IMG/VR virus record: IMGVR_UViG_3300042566_001407
Location: 1-51,819 of that record
Strand: one strand, 5' to 3'
DNA: 51,819 bases
From: a virus
Positions 38,925-46,980 of the stretch are shown here, in pieces (within the stretch, counting starts at the first letter, position 1; the number at the start of each line of letters is the position of its first letter). A model generated the notes under the pieces. The model did no database searches, was not told where the DNA came from, and worked only from the letters and a program-made list of their open reading frames with translations. Made by a program: the position numbers and the translations under genes.

Positions 38925-41900
38925 ATGCCAAATAGTTTTAATACACCAATTAGTATAGATTCTATTAGAGTTGGATATGTTGATCCATCTCTTGGGTTTG
39001 TTGATGGCATTACAGTCTGTCAAGCAAATGATTATGCGTACAAAAATCCTGGAACAGTATTTGTTTTTAGGGATGGTAGCAATAATATTAAGTACTTAAC
39101 TATTAATGAAGTTAATTTATTAACTACAAATGACATTGTATCTACAACAAGCACTTGTGGTGGATATCAAGAAATAAAAGAATGCGGTCCACCAAAGATT
39201 CAAATTTTTGGTGGCGGTGGAGTAGGTGCTGTAGGAAATCCAGTTGTAGGAGAAGATGGTGCGATTCTTGCAGTAGATTTGGTAAGCGGTGGATTTGGAT
39301 ATCAGTTCCCTCCAATTACTCAAGCAAAAGATGAATGTCAATATGGAACTGGTTCAGTATTAAGAGCAATTCTTGGCGAAACTGTAGAAGAATATGAAAC
39401 CTTTGAGGGAGAAGAAGACTTTGAAGAATATGAATTATGTGAGGATACTGATGTTGGATATGGTATAAAATACGGACCCAATGGAGAAAATTTAGGTGAT
39501 TGGGACCCAGATTCATACACAAGCACGGCAAAAGATCCCATTCAAAATGAGATTGAAAAGTATCAAGAGTCACTTACAAAATATAAAAATCCTTTTTGGA
39601 CAACAAGAAAAAAACTACCAGTAAGAATTAGTTCTTTAGGCAAAGATTTTTCTTCTTATGAGGTGACATTTCCTACTTGGAATGACTTTATGAATTCTTA
39701 TGCAATTTCTCCAGTTGCTCCTTCAAATGTTGCTGGTAGTGATTTTGCAGGAAGAATATTTACATTTGAATGGGAAGAAAATTTTCCGTATGATGGCGAA
39801 TATGTTTTTAGAGGACTATGTGATAATCTTGCAAAACTGTATATTGATGGTGATTTAATCTCCGATTTAAAAGGATTTAATGATTCGGTGCAGCCAATTC
39901 AAAAAACATTAAAATCTGGTGTTTATCTTATTAGAATTGACTTATTGAATATTCCAATAACAACAAATACTTCAACAACAACTTCAGTCACTTCTAAAAT
40001 AAATGCTAAATTTGCAAAGAGAGGAAATGATTTTTATCTCGATGTTACTGGAAGTGGCACTGGTGAAGTAGATTTATTAATGGAAATTGATGATTCATCT
40101 TATATTGCAGGACTTGCTGCGAGAGAAATTATTATTCCTTCGGATAAGGGCAAAGTAAAATTTACAAGGGCAACTGGCACACCTAAAGTAGAAAACATTA
40201 AGAAGACTATTAATGTTACTGGAGGTCAATCTTATGGTCCAATACAAATATTAGGAGCAACTATTGGAGTTGCAAAACCAACTGTAAATAGCAACAAAAT
40301 TGCTTTATATGATGCTGCTGGAACTGATGAAAATATCAAGTTTCTTATTACAAATGTGAAAGGAAATGCAACCACAACTTCAATTAATACGTCAGCATCT
40401 ACCGCAAGTGTTGCATCAATTACTACTCAGAATCCTAAAGATTATGTACTACCAGAAGCAAAAATTATTGAGAAGAAAGGTCAATATTATATTCAAGTTG
40501 GTGGAACAGGTGTAGTAAATATAACATTTAAAATGGATGTGAATGATGCCTACTATATTGCAGGAATAGCAGCATCAGAAATTAGAGTTCCTTCTGAAAG
40601 TGGTACTATTTCATTAAAAAGAAAGTCAACTGTAAGTATCAACGGACAATATTTTCCAAATGCATATGAAAAAGAAGAGACCATTAAAAAGTCTGGTAAA
40701 TTTGCTGGAGGTAAAACTTATGGTCCTATTGAAATAATCAACCAAAATCCAACAGGTCTTCCTCCAAAACTATCTGGTTCAAAAAAACTTGAACTCAGAG
40801 ATGCTGAAGGAGATGATGCAAATATTAAGTTTGAAATTGATAACGTAGAACCACAAAAATCTACAGTTTCAAATATTGCTACAGGTACAGTTGTATCATC
40901 AAAATCTTGGAATCAAAATCCAATGGGCATTTCAGTAACAATTGATGCTCCACCACAACCTGTTCCTCAAGAAAAACCTCCTGTACAAGAAGGTAGATGT
41001 CCACCAAATCCTATTTGGTCTACAAGATTTCCAAGTGCAAAGGAAAATTGGTATCCAGTTCGTTTTCCCAAATGGTCTAAATTTTTGAATAGATATGCAC
41101 TATCTCCAGTAAAACCATTAGACACTCCTGGAAGTGATAGTGGTGGAATATCTTATTCAAATTCTTGGAATGTCAATGCTCCTTTTAGAGGATATTATAA
41201 GGTTCGTGGAGAGGTTGATGATATTGCAAAAATTTATGTTGATGGAAATTTAGTTCTGGATCTATCAAGAAGAGTTGGGAAAACTAGTGGTTCGGAAAAA
41301 GTTTTATTGGAAGAAGGTAATCATACGATAAAAGTTGAGGTTGAAAATTATTCTTCCGAATCTTTCTCAACAATAAATCAAAAAATCTTTAGTACTCTTG
41401 ACTGGCAATCTCCTCTGGCATCTACATCTTCTAATATAAAGGCAAAGTTTATTCAGAAAGGAAAAGATTATTATTTGGATGTATCTGGATTTGGATCTGG
41501 CGAAATTTCTTTTGTGATGGATGTCAATGACGCACCTTACATCGCTGGTCTTGCTGCGAAGGAAGTTATTATTCCTTCAGACGGTGGTAAGTTAATGTTT
41601 ACTAGAACTGGTATATCTCAAAGAGATTCTATTGCATATTTTAGTATCCCAAAAGAAGAGACCATTAAAAAGTCTGGTAAATTTACTGGAGGTAAAATTT
41701 ATGGACCAATACAAATATTAGGTGCTACAGTTGGTGCAGGAACTCCAAAAGTTTTCAATAATAAGTTATCTCTATTTGATGCTGCTGGAACTGATGAAAA
41801 TATCAAACTTGAAATTTCTAAAATAGAACAAACTGCAAAAAATTCAGTTACGTCAAGTTCTGTTTCTTCTGGTACATCAAAGGATGGTGTAATATATCAG

Positions 41901-43028
41901 GGTCCAGAAATTTTTCATCACATTCAAACCACAGGTGGTTCAACAGGTAAGGGCTGGGGAGACTTTATGAATAAGTATTCAGTCTCTCCAAAAGTATTTA
42001 AGAGTATATCCGAACCTGACGAAAGAATAAATGGAACGTTTACTTTAACTTGGAAAAACGTAAAATTTCCTGAAGATGGGGATTACAGAGTTAGATTTCA
42101 GGCAGATAATATTGGTGTTCTTAAAATTGGTGATAAACAAGTTCAAAAGACCACAGATTTTTATGGAGATCCTGCAACAATTCAAACAAATATAACTGCA
42201 GGAACATATGATATTGTAATTGAACTGACGAATATCAAAGATAGAACCAATAAGTTTTCAAATAATCCAACAGGAACTTCCTTGGTTATTGAAAAGGATA
42301 TATCTGTAAGAGATAGTTCATCAAAATCTTGGACAGAAAATCCGATTGGAGTTTCTGCGGTTTTAATTTCTCCACCCTGTCCAAAGAAAATTAGTGGTAA
42401 GGGCGTAGTAGAAAAAATTATTATAGATGAACCTGGTAACGGATATCTTGCACCACAAGATCCTACAATTGGATATCCAGTTATTGTTAAATTGAAAGAA
42501 GTACTTGTTGATAATGGTGGAATCAATTATAATTGTGGTGGCGATCAACTTAAAATTACACCAGATAATGGTGCAAAATTGAGTTATACCTGCAATGCCT
42601 TTGGTGTTATTAATACAGTGACTGTTGATGATTCTGGCACACCTTTTACAAGTTACCCAAGAATCACTCTTCCATCAGAAACCGGAGTAAATGCAAAGTT
42701 TACACCAGTCTTTGAAGTAATAAGAGATCCTTTAGATCCGGCAATATCTCCAAATAATATTATTCAAGTTACTGATTTGGTTGGTCTCAAGCAAACTGGA
42801 TATGTCGATGGTCGTGCATATTATGGTGCAGTATATTATGATGGAGGTGTTAAGTATGCGGGATACTATAAGACAATTGGTACACCAATTCGTGTCTATA
42901 ATACTCTTCAGGAGAGTATTACTACTAAGGTAACTACTCCTGCAAGTGCAATTGAAAGATCTGGTACGGATGTTACAAGTAATGATCCACGTCTCAATAT
43001 TCCAGGAACTCCAGAGAATCTAATTTAA
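38925..43028 (+). CDS. Large repeat virion protein, PA14-like domains
   Basis: 1367 residues. Three PA14-like units: around residues 220-345 ('YDGEYVFRGLCDNLAKLYID'), 690-810 ('FRGYYKVRGEVDDIAKIYVD') and 1005-1110 ('EDGDYRVRFQADNIGVLKIG'). Between them are three copies of a second domain with 'YLDVTGSGTGEVDLLMEIDD' / 'YIAGLAAREIIIPSD'. DNA repeats at 40311/41778 and 40671/41652 show recent duplication. PA14 modules often bind glycans, so a fibre or whisker that touches the host surface is plausible. Between gp5 and the spike gene. Confidence 0.7.
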   Translation: MPNSFNTPISIDSIRVGYVDPSLGFVDGITVCQANDYAYKNPGTVFVFRDGSNNIKYLTINEVNLLTTNDIVSTTSTCGGYQEIKECGPPKIQIFGGGGVGAVGNPVVGEDGAILAVDLVSGGFGYQFPPITQAKDECQYGTGSVLRAILGETVEEYETFEGEEDFEEYELCEDTDVGYGIKYGPNGENLGDWDPDSYTSTAKDPIQNEIEKYQESLTKYKNPFWTTRKKLPVRISSLGKDFSSYEVTFPTWNDFMNSYAISPVAPSNVAGSDFAGRIFTFEWEENFPYDGEYVFRGLCDNLAKLYIDGDLISDLKGFNDSVQPIQKTLKSGVYLIRIDLLNIPITTNTSTTTSVTSKINAKFAKRGNDFYLDVTGSGTGEVDLLMEIDDSSYIAGLAAREIIIPSDKGKVKFTRATGTPKVENIKKTINVTGGQSYGPIQILGATIGVAKPTVNSNKIALYDAAGTDENIKFLITNVKGNATTTSINTSASTASVASITTQNPKDYVLPEAKIIEKKGQYYIQVGGTGVVNITFKMDVNDAYYIAGIAASEIRVPSESGTISLKRKSTVSINGQYFPNAYEKEETIKKSGKFAGGKTYGPIEIINQNPTGLPPKLSGSKKLELRDAEGDDANIKFEIDNVEPQKSTVSNIATGTVVSSKSWNQNPMGISVTIDAPPQPVPQEKPPVQEGRCPPNPIWSTRFPSAKENWYPVRFPKWSKFLNRYALSPVKPLDTPGSDSGGISYSNSWNVNAPFRGYYKVRGEVDDIAKIYVDGNLVLDLSRRVGKTSGSEKVLLEEGNHTIKVEVENYSSESFSTINQKIFSTLDWQSPLASTSSNIKAKFIQKGKDYYLDVSGFGSGEISFVMDVNDAPYIAGLAAKEVIIPSDGGKLMFTRTGISQRDSIAYFSIPKEETIKKSGKFTGGKIYGPIQILGATVGAGTPKVFNNKLSLFDAAGTDENIKLEISKIEQTAKNSVTSSSVSSGTSKDGVIYQGPEIFHHIQTTGGSTGKGWGDFMNKYSVSPKVFKSISEPDERINGTFTLTWKNVKFPEDGDYRVRFQADNIGVLKIGDKQVQKTTDFYGDPATIQTNITAGTYDIVIELTNIKDRTNKFSNNPTGTSLVIEKDISVRDSSSKSWTENPIGVSAVLISPPCPKKISGKGVVEKIIIDEPGNGYLAPQDPTIGYPVIVKLKEVLVDNGGINYNCGGDQLKITPDNGAKLSYTCNAFGVINTVTVDDSGTPFTSYPRITLPSETGVNAKFTPVFEVIRDPLDPAISPNNIIQVTDLVGLKQTGYVDGRAYYGAVYYDGGVKYAGYYKTIGTPIRVYNTLQESITTKVTTPASAIERSGTDVTSNDPRLNIPGTPENLI
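40311..40339 (+). repeat. 29-bp direct repeat, copy 1
   Basis: Identical to 41778-41806; encodes DAAGTDENI inside the second domain type of the large repeat protein. Confidence 0.85.
40671..40724 (+). repeat. About 54-bp near-identical repeat, copy 1
   Basis: Matches 41652-41705 with three mismatches in the part I aligned; encodes KEETIKKSGKF and following. Confidence 0.8.
41652..41705 (+). repeat. About 54-bp near-identical repeat, copy 2
   Basis: Partner of 40671-40724. Confidence 0.8.
41778..41806 (+). repeat. 29-bp direct repeat, copy 2
   Basis: Partner of 40311-40339. Confidence 0.85.
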
Positions 43029-43032
43029 CTCT

Positions 43033-43040
43033 ATTAAATA
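43033..43040 (+). promoter_or_regulatory. Late promoter before spike gene
   Basis: ATTAAATA, 25 bp before the ATG at 43066. Confidence 0.55.
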
Positions 43041-43065
43041 GTACTACATTGAATTCACATTTCTG

Positions 43066-43692
43066 ATGGCAATTCCTCCAAATAGTAAACCAAATAATAC
43101 GAGAGTAAATAACACTACATCAAAACAAAATTATACTGAAATTAGTTATGGAAATGACCATGGTTCAATTAACTTTGGTCATGTTTCGAAACAAGGGGAT
43201 GTGACTGCTGACGTACAACTTCAAGCATCTGATGGTCGTCATCAAATCACTTTAGATAAAGATGGCCCAAGAAAAGGATGTACCTCAATAACATCTCCTG
43301 GTAATTTTCAAATTCAATGTGGTCTTGATAAGAATGAAGCAGAAGATACTCTGTTTATAAATGCTGTGAATGGTAATGTTTGTATCATTGCTAGTAATGG
43401 AAAACTGAGACTTCAGGGTACTGATATTGAATTAGTTGCAATTGGGGAGGGTGGAAGTAAAGGAAATATTCGTATGAATGCAAAAGGCGGTTCTATTGAA
43501 ATGGACGCCAAAAAGGTCTTGATAAATGCCTCAAGTTTCTGTAAAATAGCATCTAGTGGAAAGGTTGAAGTTGCAGCAAATAGTTGCTTAAGTATGTACG
43601 GTTCAATAATTAGAGGAGTTACTGACGCTTGTGCAGTAAAAGATTCTAAAGTTGGTGGAAGAAGATTCCAAGTAAGTCAAGAAATTTTTTAA
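43066..43692 (+). CDS. Beta-helical spike protein (gp5 C-terminus-like)
   Basis: 208 residues. Repeating short strands such as 'ASNGKLRLQGTDIELVAIG', 'GNIRMNAKGGSIEMDAKKV' and 'KIASSGKVEVAANSCLSM' fit the triple-stranded beta-helix of T4 gp5C and VgrG. It could form the membrane-piercing needle as a separate polypeptide from gp5. A GGAG ribosome site for the next gene follows its stop. Confidence 0.65.
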   Translation: MAIPPNSKPNNTRVNNTTSKQNYTEISYGNDHGSINFGHVSKQGDVTADVQLQASDGRHQITLDKDGPRKGCTSITSPGNFQIQCGLDKNEAEDTLFINAVNGNVCIIASNGKLRLQGTDIELVAIGEGGSKGNIRMNAKGGSIEMDAKKVLINASSFCKIASSGKVEVAANSCLSMYGSIIRGVTDACAVKDSKVGGRRFQVSQEIF

Positions 43693-43703
43693 GGAGAAAA
43701 TAA

Positions 43704-44363
43704 ATGTCATCTTGTCAAGACGATGTTGCAGTTGGCGGTCAATTAATGGTAGGTGCAGGATTACCTCCTTCACTTGGAGTTGGTCCCTCTAAAATTAATG
43801 GTTCTGCATTTGTTGAAGGACCAATGCAGGTTGGTGCAGCTCAGCAATTTGGAAAAGTTGATGCAACTTTAATGGTTGGTCAAACTTTTAATTCTGAATC
43901 TAAGTCTCCACTATATTCTTTATGGGCAAGACTTTATTCAAGGTTTCAAAATTTTGTTCGCGTTGATGTTTTATTGAAATCAAAATACATAGAAGCAGAA
44001 ACAATTTATTGCAAACACTTTTATTGTCCAGACAAACATTTCTTAATTGATCACCCTTCAGAACAAGGAAAGAAATTAATTTATGGATGTTTGGAAGGAC
44101 CAGAGAATGGTGTTTATGTTCGAGGAAAAGTTTTAAATAGAGATTATATTGAACTTCCTCGTTATTGGAAAGATTTGGTGGATGAAACTACAATTACGGT
44201 TTCATTAACTCCGATTGGTTCTCATCAAGACGTTATTGTAAAAAGAATCGATGAGAGTAAGGTATACTTGCAAGCAAAACCTGGTATGCCAATTCATTGT
44301 TTTTATCATATTTTTGCTACAAGAAAAGATATTCCTAGATTAGAAGTAGAGGTTCAAGAATAA
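43704..44363 (+). CDS. Virion/fibre protein, paralogue 1
   Basis: 219 residues. N-terminus Gly/Val-rich beta repeats ('GGQLMVGAGLPPSLGVGPSK'). The C-terminal 105 residues ('FLIDHPSEQGKKLIYGCLEG', 'IELPRYWKDLVDETTITVSL') share a domain with the next gene: HPS-x3-G-x4-Y-x-C-x-EGPE, RGK, IELP.YWKDLVD, LTPIG. The domain is common at the ends of cyanophage fibres and may act in folding or attachment. GGAG at 43692-43696 precedes the ATG. Confidence 0.65.
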   Translation: MSSCQDDVAVGGQLMVGAGLPPSLGVGPSKINGSAFVEGPMQVGAAQQFGKVDATLMVGQTFNSESKSPLYSLWARLYSRFQNFVRVDVLLKSKYIEAETIYCKHFYCPDKHFLIDHPSEQGKKLIYGCLEGPENGVYVRGKVLNRDYIELPRYWKDLVDETTITVSLTPIGSHQDVIVKRIDESKVYLQAKPGMPIHCFYHIFATRKDIPRLEVEVQE

Positions 44364-45106
44364 TGGCAATTACATTCCAAAAATCAGGTTCCTTTACGGG
44401 ACCAGGATTTGATTTTGAATATAGAGATAATGATGATTTTTCTTTACAATTTACTGACTTAACTTTTCCAGACGATGTTGGAATGATTCTTGTAAACACA
44501 TTATCTTCTCCGAATGATTATGTGTATATGCATCTTGCAGGAACAAGCACTGCTAATGTAACGCTTGAAGCAAGTTATGGGAACATTCCTGTTTTCAATT
44601 TTAATGCAACACAAACTAATTTTAATGGCAATATTACTGCCACTGGAACAATATCTGCCCCTTCATTTGCAGGTGCTGCTTGGTCAAGTTTAGTTAGTGA
44701 TGTAAATAGCAAAAAGTCTTTTGATATTTCTCATCCCTCAAAGGAAGGATATAGACTCAGATATATCTGCGTAGAAGGTCCAGAGGCAGAAGTTTATTTT
44801 AGGGGAAAACTTTCTAATGGAAATGTTATAGAACTTCCAGATTATTGGAAAGATTTGGTTGATATTGAAACTGTGGGCGTAACTCTAACCCCTATTGGGT
44901 GCTATCAAGAACTCTTCGTGGAAAAAATTGAGTGGGGGACCAAGATTATTGTAAAAAATAATGCAGGTGGTGCTGTTAATTGTTCTTATGTTGTCTATGG
45001 AGAAAGAAAGGATGTTGATAAGAATATTTCAGAATATCAAGGAACAAGTCCTGCCGATTATCCTGGTGACAATTCTCAATATGTGATTAATGGTATAAGG
45101 GCTTGA
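44363..45106 (+). CDS. Virion/fibre protein, paralogue 2
   Basis: 247 residues; starts on the last base of the previous stop. A beta-rich N-terminus ('GSFTGPGFDFEYRDNDDFSL') differs from its neighbour, while the C-terminal domain ('DISHPSKEGYRLRYICVEGP', 'IELPDYWKDLVDIETVGVTL') is the same. So the pair arose by duplication with swapping of the N-terminal part. Likely a short tail fibre or fibre tip. Confidence 0.65.
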   Translation: MAITFQKSGSFTGPGFDFEYRDNDDFSLQFTDLTFPDDVGMILVNTLSSPNDYVYMHLAGTSTANVTLEASYGNIPVFNFNATQTNFNGNITATGTISAPSFAGAAWSSLVSDVNSKKSFDISHPSKEGYRLRYICVEGPEAEVYFRGKLSNGNVIELPDYWKDLVDIETVGVTLTPIGCYQELFVEKIEWGTKIIVKNNAGGAVNCSYVVYGERKDVDKNISEYQGTSPADYPGDNSQYVINGIRA

Positions 45107-45132
45107 CACGCCTCTCCAGGACCTGCTATGAT
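45103..45132 (+). promoter_or_regulatory. Sigma70 promoter
   Basis: TTGACA (45103-45108), 18-bp spacer, TATGAT (45127-45132), overlapping the preceding stop; start codon at 45159. Confidence 0.65.
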
Positions 45133-45158
45133 ACCTAGGTAATCACGAAACGAACCGA

Positions 45159-45341
45159 ATGCAAGGCGAGTACCTGACCCGCTGTGTCGTAGACCCTATT
45201 AAGCGTACCGTGTATCTTTATTCTAGTGAAGGGACAGAAAAGCAAGTGTCCTGTGATACTGTTGATGAGTTTATGAATGTGCTAGAATTTGTTCGTTCAA
45301 CACTTGATGAAAGTACTCTCTCATACGCAAATCCACTTTAA
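45159..45341 (+). CDS. Small hypothetical protein, 60 aa
   Basis: Reads MQGEYLTRCVVDPIKRTVYL, then 'GTEKQVSCDTVDEFMNVLEF'. Beta strands then a helix. It has its own sigma70 promoter, unlike the fibre genes upstream, so it starts a new (early-type) unit. Not recognised. Confidence 0.65.
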   Translation: MQGEYLTRCVVDPIKRTVYLYSSEGTEKQVSCDTVDEFMNVLEFVRSTLDESTLSYANPL

Positions 45342-45343
45342 GT

Positions 45344-45400
45344 TTCATTTTTGGGGGTAAAAAAACCCGGTAAAAATTCTCACACGATACTTTTTTTAAA
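45344..45400 (+). repeat. Intergenic element, copy B
   Basis: Same layout as 23896-23949: TTCATTTTTGGGGG, A-run, CCCGGTAAAAA, TCTCAC, TACTTTTTTT then ATG. Sits exactly between a stop and the next start, as copy A does. Confidence 0.6.
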
Positions 45401-45580
45401 ATGCGTCCAGAAACAAGAGAATCAATGGAAATGCTTTTCACAGCAAAGTGGAACATTCCAAAGGCAGCAGAAAACTGTAATCTTACAAATAAAGAAATGA
45501 AGATTACCTTTAATGAATACTGCCGTTTACATCCTGCTACTTATATGGTAGAATGTAGCAATCAACTCAGTCTTCTCTGA
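45401..45580 (+). CDS. Small helical protein, 59 aa
   Basis: Reads MRPETRESMEMLFTAKWNIP, then 'KAAENCNLTNKEMKITFNEY'. The middle looks like a helix-turn-helix (short helix, 'NCNLTN' turn, second helix), so a DNA-binding role is possible but unproven. Preceded by intergenic element B; a terminator covers its stop codon. Confidence 0.55.
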   Translation: MRPETRESMEMLFTAKWNIPKAAENCNLTNKEMKITFNEYCRLHPATYMVECSNQLSLL

Positions 45581-45587
45581 GTTTTTT
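45564..45587 (+). terminator. Terminator over gene end, before tRNA-Leu
   Basis: 7-bp stem AACTCAG (45564-45570) / CTGAGTT (45577-45583), 6-base loop, T-tract to 45587. The left arm is coding sequence. Confidence 0.75.
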
Positions 45588-45589
45588 AT

Positions 45590-45662
45590 GCCCGTGTAGT
45601 CCAGCGGAAGAGACAAACGACTTAAAATCGTTCCAGCGTCAGTTCGAATCTGACCACGGGTA
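45590..45662 (+). tRNA. tRNA-Leu (UAA), short variable loop
   Basis: Acceptor GCCCGTG / CACGGGT (one G-U), D-arm with GG, anticodon stem AACGA / TCGTT, loop CTTAAAA giving anticodon TAA, variable loop CCAGC of only 5 nt, T-arm GTCAG TTCGAAT CTGAC, discriminator A. Leu tRNAs normally have a long variable arm, so this is atypical. CCA is not encoded. It would read UUA, frequent in an AT-rich phage. Confidence 0.85.
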
Positions 45663-45682
45663 TTAGAGGATATAAACTTCCT

Positions 45683-45690
45683 CTAAATAA
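45683..45690 (+). promoter_or_regulatory. Late-type promoter
   Basis: CTAAATAA, 21 bp before the ATG at 45712. Confidence 0.4.
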
Positions 45691-45711
45691 ACAAAAGTAG
45701 GAAAAGTTCCT

Positions 45712-45981
45712 ATGAAGTACAGAATTGATGCCAGGTATTGTTGGTATAATCAAGGAGCACAAATTGTTCTGATGTACTTTATAAATCAAGTTCCTTTTAC
45801 TTTTGACGAACTTCCAGACGACTCAATTTATGATCTGGAACTAATCAAATTAGCAGATACAGAAAGAAGATTTGAACCAGAGGATTTATACAGAACATCA
45901 TTCTATTTGATTGATGAAGAGTGTCATCCAATGTTGTTTGAACTTGAACTGGAAAATCCAGAAATGTTGCCTGTTGATTAA
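45712..45981 (+). CDS. Hypothetical protein between tRNAs, 89 aa
   Basis: Reads MKYRIDARYCWYNQGAQIVL then 'FTFDELPDDSIYDLELIKLA' and an acidic end. Mixed alpha/beta. AGGA ribosome site at about 45699. The tRNA-Thr begins 2 bp after its stop. Not recognised. Confidence 0.65.
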   Translation: MKYRIDARYCWYNQGAQIVLMYFINQVPFTFDELPDDSIYDLELIKLADTERRFEPEDLYRTSFYLIDEECHPMLFELELENPEMLPVD

Positions 45982-45983
45982 AT

Positions 45984-46055
45984 GCCCTTGTAGCTCAGTG
46001 GTAGAGCAACGGTTTTGTAAACCGTTGGTCGTCTGTTCGAATCAGATCGGGGGCT
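45984..46055 (+). tRNA. tRNA-Thr (UGU)
   Basis: Acceptor GCCCTTG / CGGGGGC, D-arm GCTC...GAGC, anticodon stem ACGGT / ACCGT, loop TTTGTAA giving anticodon TGT, variable loop TGGTC, T-arm GTCTG TTCGAAT CAGAT, discriminator T. Reads ACA. CCA not encoded. Confidence 0.92.
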
Positions 46056-46077
46056 TTGAGTTCTTTATAACTCCAAA

Positions 46078-46251
46078 ATGAACATTAATCTTTGGTATTG
46101 CGAGTCCATGAAACAATGGCGTTGGACTCTTACTGACAGTTCGCGTCCTATTCGCAGACAAGAATCAGGACAACAACCATTTCTTCGTGATGCTATGAAT
46201 GATGTAGCAAATACTGTAGAATATATGTTAGAATGCAAACAAAATGAGTAA
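46078..46251 (+). CDS. Small hypothetical protein, 57 aa
   Basis: Reads MNINLWYCESMKQWRWTLTD, 'SSRPIRRQESGQQPFLRDAM' and a helical end. The Trp-rich N-terminus could be a small beta-hairpin. Located between tRNA-Thr and the Mom-like gene. Not recognised. Confidence 0.55.
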   Translation: MNINLWYCESMKQWRWTLTDSSRPIRRQESGQQPFLRDAMNDVANTVEYMLECKQNE

Positions 46252-46261
46252 TAATACTTAA

Positions 46262-46891
46262 ATGAAATCGGATTTTTATATAGATAAAGTTGGAAAGGAT
46301 GAAGTAAAAAACTTACTTTATACTCACCATTATCTAAAAGACAAATCCAAAGATTTTAAATCAGGTTTCAATTATGGACTTTACCGCAATTGTTTCACAG
46401 ATGTCCTTAGGATTGGCAACTGCCTTGGTGTTTGCATTTTTACTGGTCTCCCAGTTCCAGAAATTGCCGTAGGTGCTTTTGGATTGAAGAGAGATGAGCA
46501 AGAAGGTTTATTTGAACTTTCCCGTCTCTGTATTCATCCAGAAGTTCAGAAAGAAGAATATAATATCACATCTTGGTTTGTAAGTAGATGTATTAAGAGG
46601 TTTAGAAAAGATGCCACGGTTCGTGCTGTTCTTAGTTACGCTGACTCTAATCACCACTCTGGAATTATATACAGAGCTTGTAATTTTCAGTACTACGGTT
46701 TAACTGACGCTAAAAAAGATTTCTACTATGCTGATGGAACTAAACATTCACGAGGTAGTGTCAAAGGTGCTGATGGTGAGTGGCGTGATAGGAGTCGTAA
46801 ACATCGGTATCTTATGGTTTTCGACAAAAAACTTAAACAACAGTTGACTTGGAAAGAACAAGAATGGTATAATATTAAAGGCGATACTTAA
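46262..46891 (+). CDS. Mom-like GNAT-fold protein
   Basis: 209 residues. 'NLLYTHHYLKDKSKDFKSGF', 'LFELSRLCIHPEVQKEEYNI', 'AVLSYADSNHHSGIIYRACN' and 'SRKHRYLMVF' match the pattern of Mu Mom and its phage relatives, a GNAT-fold family that modifies adenine in DNA (Mom adds a carbamoylmethyl group) against restriction. I assign it from memory of the motif 'YAD..HH.G.IY.A.N', so a general acetyltransferase is the alternative. Promoter-like TTGACT / TATAAT (46844 / 46868, 18-bp spacer) lies in its 3' end. Confidence 0.55.
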   Translation: MKSDFYIDKVGKDEVKNLLYTHHYLKDKSKDFKSGFNYGLYRNCFTDVLRIGNCLGVCIFTGLPVPEIAVGAFGLKRDEQEGLFELSRLCIHPEVQKEEYNITSWFVSRCIKRFRKDATVRAVLSYADSNHHSGIIYRACNFQYYGLTDAKKDFYYADGTKHSRGSVKGADGEWRDRSRKHRYLMVFDKKLKQQLTWKEQEWYNIKGDT

Positions 46892-46915
46892 CCAAATCCC
46901 TTCCGTGTGCTTCAG

Positions 46916-46937
46916 AACCTCCCTTGTGGAGGTTTTG
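46916..46937 (+). terminator. Terminator after Mom-like gene
   Basis: 7-bp stem AACCTCC (46916-46922) / GGAGGTT (46928-46934), loop CTTGT, then TTTTG. Confidence 0.75.
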
Positions 46938-46943
46938 TTGTAT

Positions 46944-46951
46944 GATAAATA
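46944..46951 (+). promoter_or_regulatory. Late promoter before the large structural gene
   Basis: GATAAATA, 30 bp before the ATG at 46981, directly behind the terminator. Confidence 0.6.
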
Positions 46952-46980
46952 ATCCATAACGGAACTTATAATAAAATAAG

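Noticed and set aside
40000-42300. Tandem repeats as a possible assembly artefact
   Set aside because: The repeats are domain copies with differing flanks and many substitutions, as expected for real duplication.
46844-46873. TTGACT - 18 bp - TATAAT inside the Mom-like gene
   Set aside because: Followed by a terminator before the next gene, so it would drive almost nothing; mentioned under the gene but not listed as a promoter.
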